Assembly: GCF_033542235.1 (NCBI RefSeq)
Contig: NZ_JAWRCU010000010.1
Location: 62,001-126,000 of the forward strand
Direction: 5' to 3'
DNA from: JAWRCU01 sp033542235
Lineage (GTDB): Bacteria; Pseudomonadota; Alphaproteobacteria; Rhizobiales; Rhizobiaceae
DNA length: 64,000 bases
The notes below the pieces were generated by a model, which ran no database searches, was not told where the DNA came from, and saw nothing but the letters and a program-made list of their open reading frames with translations. Below are positions 19,766 to 27,617 of the stretch, one piece after another. Every line of letters starts with the position of its first letter. The stretch's first letter is position 1. The position numbers and the translations under genes were made by a program.

Positions 19766-20212
19766 TCAGCTCTGCGTCGGCCTCGCGTCAGCCGCCGGAT
19801 TGACATTGATCATCCACGGAACGCCAAACTTGTCGATCAAAGAGCCGAACCCGGGCGACCAGAAGGTCTCGGCGAACGGCATGATTGTCTTGCCACCTTC
19901 GGAGAGTTGATCGAACCAACGCTGGGCCTCGGCCTTGTTCTCGGTGTGCAGGGTAACATCGAAGCCGTTCTTGGGCTTGTCTACGTTCGGGGCCCACCCG
20001 ACGTCCATGTCGGCGCCCATCAGCGCCTGGTCGCCGACCTGAAGCCAGCAGTGCATCAGCCAGTTCTTGTACTTCTCGTCCGAGATCGGCATGTCCGGAG
20101 GCGCATCGCCATAGGACATGGCCATCTTGATCTCTCCGCCCAAAACCCTGGCGTAAAACTCGAAGGCCTCGCGGCACTGCCCCCGGAAGCTCAAGCTGGT
20201 CACGATCTTCAT
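19766..20212 (-). CDS. VOC-family (PhnB-like) protein
   Basis: 148 residues with the vicinal-oxygen-chelate fold in PhnB style: 'SLSFRGQCREAFEFYARVLG' at the start, 'FDVTLHTENKAEAQRWFDQL' in the middle and 'WSPGFGSLIDKFGVPWMINV' at the end. Often annotated as a glyoxalase or 3-demethylubiquinone methyltransferase-like protein, but the reaction is not established. Divergent from a MarR regulator, with a perfect 12-bp palindrome between them. Confidence 0.9.
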   Translation of the reverse strand: MKIVTSLSFRGQCREAFEFYARVLGGEIKMAMSYGDAPPDMPISDEKYKNWLMHCWLQVGDQALMGADMDVGWAPNVDKPKNGFDVTLHTENKAEAQRWFDQLSEGGKTIMPFAETFWSPGFGSLIDKFGVPWMINVNPAADARPTQS

Positions 20213-20244
20213 TCTCGTCTCCTCAATTGACGCCCACGAATAAT

Positions 20245-20256
20245 GTTGATATCAAC
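20245..20256. promoter_or_regulatory. MarR-type operator candidate
   Basis: GTTGATATCAAC is a perfect 12-bp palindrome, 33 bp from the VOC gene start and 15 bp before the MarR gene. It is the right size for a MarR dimer site and would allow autoregulation plus control of the VOC gene. Confidence 0.5.
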
Positions 20257-20270
20257 GTAACCATCCCCGG

Positions 20271-20738
20271 ATGTCAACCTGTCAGATGGACCGGCCTGCC
20301 GAGCTTGCCTTCGAAACCACACTTCACGTGCGTGACAACTGCCTGTGCCTGCACGCACAGCGGGCGGCGCGTGCACTGGCGCGCCGCTTCGACGTAGCAC
20401 TTGCGCCCATAGGGATCACCAGCGGTCAGTTCTCGCTTCTCATGTCGCTCAATCGGCCAGAGCCGCCGAGCCTCGGCAGCGTCGCGGCATTGCTGGCCAT
20501 GGACAGGACGACGCTCACCGCCAATCTCAAGCCGTTGGAGCGTCGCGGTCTCGTCGCGACGGAAACCGACCCGAAGGACAAACGTGTACGGCTCCTGCGA
20601 TTGACGCCAGCCGGGCGTGCCGTTCTGGTCGAGGCAGCGCCGATCTGGAAGCATGTGCACGCTCGGATCGAAGCCGCGCTGTCAGACCCGGATCACCTAC
20701 GCTCGGAACTGAACCTGCTGAGCCGGCTTCAGCCGTGA
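20271..20738 (+). CDS. MarR-family transcriptional regulator
   Basis: 155 residues with the winged helix of MarR proteins: 'GITSGQFSLLMSLNRPEPPS' then 'VAALLAMDRTTLTANLKPLE' (recognition helix) and wing 'VATETDPKDKRVRLLRLTPA'. A second ATG at 20286 is a possible start. Probably regulates itself and the divergent VOC gene. The ligand is not evident. Confidence 0.92.
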   Translation: MSTCQMDRPAELAFETTLHVRDNCLCLHAQRAARALARRFDVALAPIGITSGQFSLLMSLNRPEPPSLGSVAALLAMDRTTLTANLKPLERRGLVATETDPKDKRVRLLRLTPAGRAVLVEAAPIWKHVHARIEAALSDPDHLRSELNLLSRLQP

Positions 20739-20825
20739 CCGGCGGCATCGTTTCGATCCATTGCCCCCCTTCAGGCAAATTGCCATTCTTCGGGCCGATC
20801 AATGGGGTGATGGGGCCTGAACGAC

Positions 20826-22181
20826 GTGGACAATTCCATCCCTGCTCTTCTCCCGCGTGGAGAAGGCCATCAGTTTCTTCTTTATGGCGACTCCTGTTCG
20901 GGGGTGCCGGGCGCATTGCATGCAAAGACCTTTGCCTCGGTGAATGCGGTCGTCAGGCGTCTCGAGCCACAGCCCGAATTCATCCTGTTTCCGGGTGACG
21001 AGATCATCGGGCTGACGCCGGACGCGGATGCGCTGCGGGCGCAGTGGCGATATTGGTTCGACACAGAGATGGCATGGCTCGATCGCGCGACTACGCCCAT
21101 CTGGCACACGACGGGCAACCACACGACCTGTGATGCGATGAGCGAGGCCATCTTTCGTGAGGTCCTCGACCTGCCGGACAATGGGCCGCCGGCACAGACC
21201 GGCCTTTGCTATTTCGTGCGGCGCAACGACCTTCTGATGGTGTTCGTCAACACGCTCTGGAGTGGCCTCGGCGGTGAGGGCCATGTCGAGACCGAGTGGC
21301 TGGAAGCCACGCTGAAGGAGCAGAGCGATGCCGGGCACAAACTGGTGCTCGGCCATCATCCGGTGTTTCCCGTCAACGGCTTTTCCGGCCCATACCAGCG
21401 TGAGATCGGTCACGAATATGCCGAACCGTTCTGGGATATCCTGGTGCGGGAGAACGTGCTTGCTTACCTGTGCAGCCACATTCTCGCTTTCGACGTGCAG
21501 GTCCATCGCGGGGTCCTGCAAATCTGCACCGCAGGCGCGGGAACGGCACATCGGATGCCGGAAGGCATCGAGTACCTCCATTGCGTCCAGGCGGCGCTTG
21601 ACGAGCAGGGCCTGCGTTATCAGGTGCTCGATGCCGAAGGTGTCGTGAGGGAGCGCCTGGAATGGCCATTGCCCAATGCCGACCGGTGGCGGCAACTGCC
21701 GCTCGGAGAAACTGAAGCGCCCTTCAGTGGAATTTTGCAGAGTGGCCGCGCCATTGAACTGAGATTGAAAGGACGGGCACCCACGACGGATTTCGCATCG
21801 GCGCAGACGATCTTTTCCGCATTTACACCAGGCTCGATCGCTGCGCTCTGGCTCGGTCTTCGGGGCCCGAAGCAAACCCTGACGCTGATCGTCGGACGAG
21901 ATCCGGGCCGCAGCCCCTCCTATTGGCTCGGACCTGATCTTCCCCCCGGCGACGATTTCGATATCCACGTCGCTTTCTGCCCGGATATGGGACCCGGCGG
22001 AGTGCTCTACCGTTCCCACGGCAACGCCCGCTGGTCGTCCTTCAACTCTGCGACGGCAAGGGGATTGGAGCAGCTCTCGTGGCCGCAGCAGTGGAGCATC
22101 GGTCATGGGCAACACGGCACAGGGGATCGTCGATTCAGAGGCGCTTCATTGAGCATCCAAATCTCGGGAACGGAGAGATGA
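20826..22181 (+). CDS. Metallophosphoesterase-like protein with atypical active site
   Basis: 451 residues from a GTG. Residues about 15-230 resemble calcineurin-like phosphoesterases with 'FILFPGDEI', 'TTGNHTTCD' and 'LVLGHHPVF'. The first metal motif, normally DxH, reads 'YGDSCSG', and the usual GHxH reads 'CSHILAFDVQVH', so metal binding may be altered or lost. The C-terminal half (about 230-451) has no motif I recognise and may be a beta-rich accessory domain. No signal peptide. It stands alone between the MarR and a small hypothetical gene; substrate unknown. Confidence 0.75.
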   Translation: MDNSIPALLPRGEGHQFLLYGDSCSGVPGALHAKTFASVNAVVRRLEPQPEFILFPGDEIIGLTPDADALRAQWRYWFDTEMAWLDRATTPIWHTTGNHTTCDAMSEAIFREVLDLPDNGPPAQTGLCYFVRRNDLLMVFVNTLWSGLGGEGHVETEWLEATLKEQSDAGHKLVLGHHPVFPVNGFSGPYQREIGHEYAEPFWDILVRENVLAYLCSHILAFDVQVHRGVLQICTAGAGTAHRMPEGIEYLHCVQAALDEQGLRYQVLDAEGVVRERLEWPLPNADRWRQLPLGETEAPFSGILQSGRAIELRLKGRAPTTDFASAQTIFSAFTPGSIAALWLGLRGPKQTLTLIVGRDPGRSPSYWLGPDLPPGDDFDIHVAFCPDMGPGGVLYRSHGNARWSSFNSATARGLEQLSWPQQWSIGHGQHGTGDRRFRGASLSIQISGTER

Positions 22182-22262
22182 CGGCTGCGCGTTGAAGGAC
22201 TGCTTCCCGATCGGGTAGCGCGTCAGATTTCGCCGCCAGGATTCCAAGTTGTGCGGCAGGTT

Positions 22263-22556
22263 TCAGCCTTCAGCCAGGAATTTGCGCGCCAGTTCTTCCC
22301 ATTCCGCATCGAGCATTAGGTTGGACGGAGCGACGCCGGCGCGGCGATACCAATATCCAGCATTGGATTGATCGCCTTCCTTGCGATGGAGGTAGGCGTG
22401 CACGTGCATGCCCGCCGCATCGTCGCGCTCCTGCGCGTGCTCGTGCGCCTTGTCCCAATCTCCCTTTGCATCCCACCACAGCGCTTGCAGCGCCGAACTC
22501 AACCCGGCCGGCGGCTGTGGTTTCGCAATCGAATCTTTGAACGCCTGCAGATCCAT
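22263..22556 (-). CDS. Conserved small protein, function unknown
   Basis: 97 residues from the ATG at 22556. The core 'ALQALWWDAKGDWDKAHEHA' and 'NAGYWYRRAG' occurs in a widespread family of unassigned small proteins with a TPR-like helical look. No signal or membrane segment. It lies next to the REP-like hairpin at 22644 without obvious operon partners. Confidence 0.8.
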   Translation of the reverse strand: MDLQAFKDSIAKPQPPAGLSSALQALWWDAKGDWDKAHEHAQERDDAAGMHVHAYLHRKEGDQSNAGYWYRRAGVAPSNLMLDAEWEELARKFLAEG

Positions 22557-22643
22557 TTCCGAACCTCGCGAAGAGTGAAGCCCGATGATACCCGCGTCAG
22601 TGGCCGACGGGTAGCGTGCATCGGACGACATTGGGCAAGTGCC

Positions 22644-22722
22644 GGGGACAGTTTACTTTTTGCCGCAGAAAGGCCGCGATGTTCACCGAGGTGGCGCTGG
22701 CGGCAAAAAGTAAACTGTCCCC
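22644..22722. repeat. REP/RAYT-type inverted repeat element
   Basis: Perfect 22-bp inverted arms (22644-22665 and 22701-22722) starting GGGGACAGTTTACTTTTTGC, with a 35-bp spacer. This arm type is known from IS200-like REP-associated tyrosine transposase (RAYT) elements. No transposase gene lies nearby, so this is a non-autonomous copy. Confidence 0.8.
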
Positions 22723-22753
22723 CTGCGCAACACCCGCGCGGTGAGGAGCCGCG

Positions 22754-23797
22754 TCAATCTGAAAGCAGACGGCTTTCGGCAGACCTGGTGAGCGCCAGAT
22801 CAGCTCTACCCTTTTGAAGCCAGGTGCTCGGTGTGCATCCGGTAACGCGCAGGAATTCCCGGTTGAAATTGGATTTCGTGTTGAAGCCGCTCTCCAGCAT
22901 GGCCGTCGTCACCGTGTCGCCCGCTTCGAGACGTTCGCAGGCGCGCCGGATTCGGAAGCCGTTGATGAAGCGCGAGACGTTCTCGCCGCTCGCCCGGTTG
23001 ATGGCGGCTGAGAGCCGCTTGACGGGCACATGGAGCCGCTTCGCGAGCCGCGCTAGTGTGAGGCCGGGGTCGAGATAGAGCTCGCCCCCGGCAAGGAGCC
23101 GGTTCAACTGCGCCATGAGTTCCGTATCCGACTGAATATCGTCTGCCGAGACCACGCGTGCATGGGGCAAATCGGCTTCGATCTCTCCGAGGCTCTGCGA
23201 CAGGCTGAGCCCGCCGATGCACAGCAGCCAGAACGAGGAGAACAGGCTGATGATCCAGGGCTGCAGCCAGGCGCGTCCTGTGGCCAGGGCGAGCGCGATG
23301 AGCCCGTCGCTGAATGCCGACAGCATAAGGGCAAAGGCAATACCGCGCCAGACGAGGCCAGGCAGGTCGCCTGCCTCAAGCCGAGTGAGCGGGAGCCCAT
23401 CGGCGCCCGGTCGGAGAGCATGAAGGAGCAGGACGCCGTAGGTCAGGAAGACCGCCGGCACCACCAGGTCGAGGGTGACAGGCGCGAAGGCAACGCAAAA
23501 CGCGGTGAAGGCCGGAGCCGCGAAATGTGCGAAATCTCGGCGCGCATCCGCTGCGCGGATCGCCGTCGCCTGGAAGGTGACCCAGGCGAGCGGCGGAATG
23601 ATCGTGGCCGTCACCGGCTGGAGCGGGCGGAGCGCTGCCAAGCCGTAGTGCTGGACAAGCGAGATCACGACCCCTTGCAGGGCGCAGCTCGCCAGCAGGC
23701 CCAGGAAGAGCGACGACCGATCCTTCTTCAGCCACGAGCGGACGAGCAGAAATCCGAGCACGAGCGCGACGATCATGGGGATCGGCAATGTGAGCAT
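22754..23797 (-). CDS. Membrane-anchored AraC-family regulator
   Basis: 347 residues from the ATG at 23797. The first 210 residues hold about seven hydrophobic segments ('LPIPMIVALVLGFLLVRSWL', 'AFTAFCVAFAPVTLDLVVPA'), the last 100 an AraC DNA-binding domain ('LTLARLAKRLHVPVKRLSAA', 'MLESGFNTKSNFNREFLRVT'). Such proteins are thought to sense envelope or external signals directly. Divergent from a secreted hydrolase gene (23934), the likely target. Confidence 0.9.
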   Translation of the reverse strand: MLTLPIPMIVALVLGFLLVRSWLKKDRSSLFLGLLASCALQGVVISLVQHYGLAALRPLQPVTATIIPPLAWVTFQATAIRAADARRDFAHFAAPAFTAFCVAFAPVTLDLVVPAVFLTYGVLLLHALRPGADGLPLTRLEAGDLPGLVWRGIAFALMLSAFSDGLIALALATGRAWLQPWIISLFSSFWLLCIGGLSLSQSLGEIEADLPHARVVSADDIQSDTELMAQLNRLLAGGELYLDPGLTLARLAKRLHVPVKRLSAAINRASGENVSRFINGFRIRRACERLEAGDTVTTAMLESGFNTKSNFNREFLRVTGCTPSTWLQKGRADLALTRSAESRLLSD

Positions 23798-23933
23798 GGT
23801 CCACCCCTGGACAATCCGTTTGTAAGCAATCGTTCCAAATCGCGCCCGGCGCGTCCTGAAACCGGTTCGAGGACGCGAGTGGCTGCGAGCGGCGTCATCG
23901 CTGTGGCGTTCGATCCCTAAAGGAGCCACCCGA

Positions 23934-24953
23934 ATGAAACGCACAGTCCTGCTCGCCCTAGCCGCCATCGGCCTCGCCTCGGCTGCCGCCGCCGATCCGA
24001 TCGCAGGTTATGACAGATTCGAGGTCGCCGCACCGCACCGCGCCGCACCGGTCGCCGCCTCGGTCTGGTATCCGGTCGGGACGCCGACCTATCGCGGCCT
24101 CATCGGCGACAATGCGGTGTTCGAGGGAAGCTCAGCCTATGTGGGCGCCGCCATCGCCGAAGGGCGCTTCCCGCTCGTCCTCCTGTCTCATGGCTCTGGT
24201 GGGAACATGGACAGCCTCTCCTGGCTGTGCTCGAGGCTGGCAATCCGTGGCGCGATGGTGCTGGCCGTCAACCATCCCGGCAGCACGTCGGGCGATTCCT
24301 CGCCGCGCCGCTCGATCCGTCTCACCGAGCGCGCCGCTGATCTCAAGGCCGCGCTCGATCAGATCCTCGCCGACCCGGCTTTCGGCCCTCATGTCGACCG
24401 GTCGCGGATCGTCTCACTCGGCTTTTCGCTTGGCGGCGCCACGGCCTTGAACCTCGCGGGCGCCCAGATGGACCGCGATCTCTATCGCGACTATTGCGCC
24501 CGCTTCGGCAAGGAGGCGCCCGACTGCATCTTCATGACCAAGGGTGGCGTCGATCTCGCCAACTTGCCCGACGCCTTCGAAGGGAAGATGCGCGATCCGC
24601 GCATCGCCGGCGCAATCGCGGTCGATCCGGGGTTCAGCTACGCGATCACGGAGACCAGCATCGCCGCCATGGCCCTACCCGTTCTCCTGATCAATCTCGG
24701 CGGGGATGAACGCTGGATGGCCGGCGATGTAAGCGCCCGAGGCAGCAACCTGGTCGGCCGCCTCCCCCATGTGGAATACGCGACGGCCGCCCCGGCAAAC
24801 CATTTCACTTTCCTTGCCCTCTGCAAGCCAGGCGCCCGCGAGCGGCTGGCGGAAGAGCATGACGATCCGGTCTGCGACGACCCGGCAGGAGCGAACCGCG
24901 CGGCGATCCATGAGAAAATCGTCGAACGAATTGCGGCGTTCATGAAGCTTTGA
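23934..24953 (+). CDS. Secreted alpha/beta hydrolase (dienelactone hydrolase-like)
   Basis: 339 residues with a clear Sec signal ('TVLLALAAIGLASAAAADP'). The mature part is an alpha/beta hydrolase: oxyanion segment 'LVLLSHGSGGNMDS' and nucleophile elbow 'SLGFSLGGATALN', whose serine is the probable nucleophile; 'NHFTFLALC' near the end likely holds the catalytic histidine. Cysteines near 'DYCARFGKEAPDC' may form a disulfide. Substrate unknown; paired with the membrane AraC regulator. Confidence 0.88.
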   Translation: MKRTVLLALAAIGLASAAAADPIAGYDRFEVAAPHRAAPVAASVWYPVGTPTYRGLIGDNAVFEGSSAYVGAAIAEGRFPLVLLSHGSGGNMDSLSWLCSRLAIRGAMVLAVNHPGSTSGDSSPRRSIRLTERAADLKAALDQILADPAFGPHVDRSRIVSLGFSLGGATALNLAGAQMDRDLYRDYCARFGKEAPDCIFMTKGGVDLANLPDAFEGKMRDPRIAGAIAVDPGFSYAITETSIAAMALPVLLINLGGDERWMAGDVSARGSNLVGRLPHVEYATAAPANHFTFLALCKPGARERLAEEHDDPVCDDPAGANRAAIHEKIVERIAAFMKL

Positions 24954-24958
24954 AACCC

Positions 24959-25639
24959 CTACGCCGCCGCAAGCTGATCGCGCGCGAAAATCTCCTGCAC
25001 CTTGGCGGCGATGGCCTTGCCGAGATCGAGGTTGTTCTGGGCCGTGAAGTGGATCCCATCGCATCCGTCCGTGGTGATGAAGTCACCCGCGTTGAGGAAA
25101 TCCACCTTCAGGAAATCTGCCATTGCCCGATATTGCTGTCCGAGCTGAGCCGACTTCTCATGGCCGCCCCCGAACATTCCCTGGAAGTACGGATGCGGCA
25201 TGGGGGTGAGCGGTGGGGGCGCGACGACAAGACATTTGGGCGCCGGATAGGGCGTGCCGATGCCGCCACCGCCGGTCAGCACCTGCCCCACCAGCTTGGC
25301 CATGCCATAGGCGATGTCGTAGGGCGTGCGGTTGAAGAACGGCTTGGTATCGTTCGTACCCAGCATGATGATGACGAGATCGAGCGGCAGATGGCTGGCG
25401 ATCGCCGTCGGCAGATACTGGCTTCCGTTCAGCCGCGCATCGTTGGGATCGTCGGCGCTCGTGGTGCGGGCACTGAGCCCCTCCTCGACGATATGATAGC
25501 CGTCGCCGAGATGCGTAGCCATCGCGCCGGTCCAGCGCTGCTCGAAAGGATAGCGGCGCGTCGGCGAGCCCTCCTCGACCGGGATCCAGCCCCAGGTCAG
25601 CGAGTCGCCAAAGCACAATATGGACCTTCTTTCAGACAT
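24959..25639 (-). CDS. SGNH/GDSL arylesterase, MsAcT-like acyltransferase/perhydrolase
   Basis: 226 residues. Nucleophile block 'ILCFGDSLTWGW', then 'IVEEGLSARTT', 'LVIIMLGTNDTK' (oxyanion Asn) and catalytic 'DGIHF' Asp-X-X-His. From memory the sequence closely follows the Mycobacterium smegmatis acyltransferase MsAcT, including 'YPAPKCLVVAPPPLTPMPHP', so acyl transfer or perhydrolysis in water is plausible besides esterase activity. Strong GGAGGAG before the ATG. It is the last gene of the sugar-importer operon and a relative of the protein at 30687. A physiological role in removing acyl groups from the imported sugar is inference. Confidence 0.92.
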   Translation of the reverse strand: MSERRSILCFGDSLTWGWIPVEEGSPTRRYPFEQRWTGAMATHLGDGYHIVEEGLSARTTSADDPNDARLNGSQYLPTAIASHLPLDLVIIMLGTNDTKPFFNRTPYDIAYGMAKLVGQVLTGGGGIGTPYPAPKCLVVAPPPLTPMPHPYFQGMFGGGHEKSAQLGQQYRAMADFLKVDFLNAGDFITTDGCDGIHFTAQNNLDLGKAIAAKVQEIFARDQLAAA

Positions 25640-25669
25640 CGACTCCTCCTCGATAGGGATTGTGTTTGA

Positions 25670-26626
25670 TCAGCGCGGCCTGGCGGTTCTCAGACCGTAG
25701 AAGACTGCCGCGAGCAGGATGATCAGCCCTTGCGCGATCAGCTTGCCGGGATCGCCGATCCCGAACGTCGTCATCACCACGAACAGCAGCGCGAAGGACA
25801 GCACACCGAAAAACGGGCCCCAGACACCGCCCTCGCCTCGACCGAAGACGACACCGCCAAGGATGGTCGCGGCGACGGCCAGAATTGGCAGGTCGAGACC
25901 GACGCGTACGCTGCCGACTGCGATCGACGCGGTCTGCACGAGCGCGGCAACGCCCGCGATGAAGCCGGCCATGGTATGCGCCAGTATGACGGTGCGCTCG
26001 ACCGGGACGCCCGAGAAATGCGCCGCCTCAGCGCTCTCGCCCACCGACATCACGAAGCGGCCGAACACCGTCCTGGACAGGAACAGAGCCATGGCAAGCG
26101 TGAGCGCGAACCAGAAGATGACCGGCGACGGCACAGGCCCCAGTTTCGTGTTGTAGATGTCGTTGAAGATCGACGGCACGTCCCCGGGAGGCTTGCCGCT
26201 CGACAGATATTGCACGATGCCGATCAGAACGATGCTGACGGCGAGCGTGGTGATCACCGCGGATACCCGGCGCTTTCCGATCATCAGACCATTGAAGAGC
26301 CCGATCAGAGTGCCGGTCACGAGCGCGAGCACGATGAAGAAGGAGAGCGAGACTCCGGGAAAAAGCCCCGAGGAGATAAAGTAGTTGATCAGCAGGATGA
26401 CGCCGCCTGCCGAGAGATCGATGCTCCTGACCCGCATGACCAGGAGCTGACCAAGCACCAGAATGCCGAGAGGTGCTACCTGACGGATGAAGATGCCCAT
26501 CACGTTGATGTTCAGCATGTTGGGCTTGGCGACCGACAGGACGATCAACAGCGCGGCAAACACATAATAGGCGGGCGGAACTTTCGTGATCCGCTGAACG
26601 ATTGGAGTGCTCAACACGGCGGCCAT
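25670..26626 (-). CDS. Sugar ABC transporter permease (RbsC-like), second subunit
   Basis: 318-residue inner-membrane permease of the CUT2 family with about nine to ten hydrophobic segments and the family patterns 'ILVLGQLLVMRVRSIDLSAG' and 'VSAVITTLAVSIVLIGIVQY'. It starts 1 nt after the stop of the other permease gene. Together they should form a heterodimeric pore. Confidence 0.93.
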   Translation of the reverse strand: MAAVLSTPIVQRITKVPPAYYVFAALLIVLSVAKPNMLNINVMGIFIRQVAPLGILVLGQLLVMRVRSIDLSAGGVILLINYFISSGLFPGVSLSFFIVLALVTGTLIGLFNGLMIGKRRVSAVITTLAVSIVLIGIVQYLSSGKPPGDVPSIFNDIYNTKLGPVPSPVIFWFALTLAMALFLSRTVFGRFVMSVGESAEAAHFSGVPVERTVILAHTMAGFIAGVAALVQTASIAVGSVRVGLDLPILAVAATILGGVVFGRGEGGVWGPFFGVLSFALLFVVMTTFGIGDPGKLIAQGLIILLAAVFYGLRTARPR

Positions 26627-26627
26627 G

Positions 26628-27617
26628 TCAAAGCCCCATCTTCTTGCGGGATTGCAGCCCTACCACCAGCAGGAGAATGCTGCCCTTGATCGCCGTCTGA
26701 ATGAAGGGCGACACGTTGAGCAAATTCATGCCGTTGGACAGCAGCGCCAGGACCAGAGCGCCAATGATGGTGCCGTGCAGGCTGCCTATGCCGCCGGCCA
26801 GTTGCGTTCCGCCGATGGCCACGGCGGCGATCGTGTCGAGCTCGAACAGCAGACCCACATTCGGATCGCCAGAGACGATCCGGCCAGCGAGAAACACGCC
26901 GGCAAGCGCTGCAAAACAGGAACACGCCACATAAGCGAGCACGATGTTTCGCTTGTCGGCCACTCCGAAGTTGCGGGCCGCGTCGTCAGTACCGGCGGCG
27001 ATGCCGCCGCCGATCGCGAAAAGATGCAGGCCGAAGCGCGATCCATGGATCAGCTTCCAGGCCACTAGTATGACCGCGATGCCCCAGAAAACCGGCATCG
27101 GGATGCCAAGAATGGAACCCCCGACCGATTGAATGACGATGTCGGGAACCGTGCCGCCGGACACCGGACGCAGGATCCGGGCGATGCCGAGCACGACATA
27201 TTGCATTGCGAGGGTGGCGATGATCGGGTGCACATTGAGCCGGGTCACCGCTAGGCCGTTCGTTACGCCGATAAGTGCCGCCAGCGCGAAGACTGCCGGA
27301 ATGAGAACATATCCCGGACCACCGAGGGCCAGCACCGCCGTCGTGAAGCTGATGACGGACCCGACCGACAGGTCGAGCCCTCCGACGACGATCACGCACA
27401 TCTGGCCGATCGCCGTTATGACCAGCGGCATGGCCTGAGCGACCAGGTTGAACAGGTTTTCCGAGGTGAGGAATTGATCCGTGCGAAACGCCAGGACGAG
27501 CGCGAGCGCGAGCGCGATCAGCATTGGCACCAGCCACAGGCCTTGCCGGCTCCGATTGCCCCTCAGCAGCCTGGCGAGCGGGCTCTTCATTTCTTTCGAG
27601 TTCGCTGTAGCCGTCAT
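26628..27617 (-). CDS. Sugar ABC transporter permease (RbsC-like), first subunit
   Basis: 329 residues, CUT2 family. 'GQMCVIVVGGLDLSVGSVIS' and 'LNVHPIIATLAMQYVVLGIA' are the RbsC-type signatures, with about nine to ten hydrophobic segments. Its ATG overlaps the stop of the ATPase gene by 4 nt. Confidence 0.94.
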   Translation of the reverse strand: MTATANSKEMKSPLARLLRGNRSRQGLWLVPMLIALALALVLAFRTDQFLTSENLFNLVAQAMPLVITAIGQMCVIVVGGLDLSVGSVISFTTAVLALGGPGYVLIPAVFALAALIGVTNGLAVTRLNVHPIIATLAMQYVVLGIARILRPVSGGTVPDIVIQSVGGSILGIPMPVFWGIAVILVAWKLIHGSRFGLHLFAIGGGIAAGTDDAARNFGVADKRNIVLAYVACSCFAALAGVFLAGRIVSGDPNVGLLFELDTIAAVAIGGTQLAGGIGSLHGTIIGALVLALLSNGMNLLNVSPFIQTAIKGSILLLVVGLQSRKKMGL

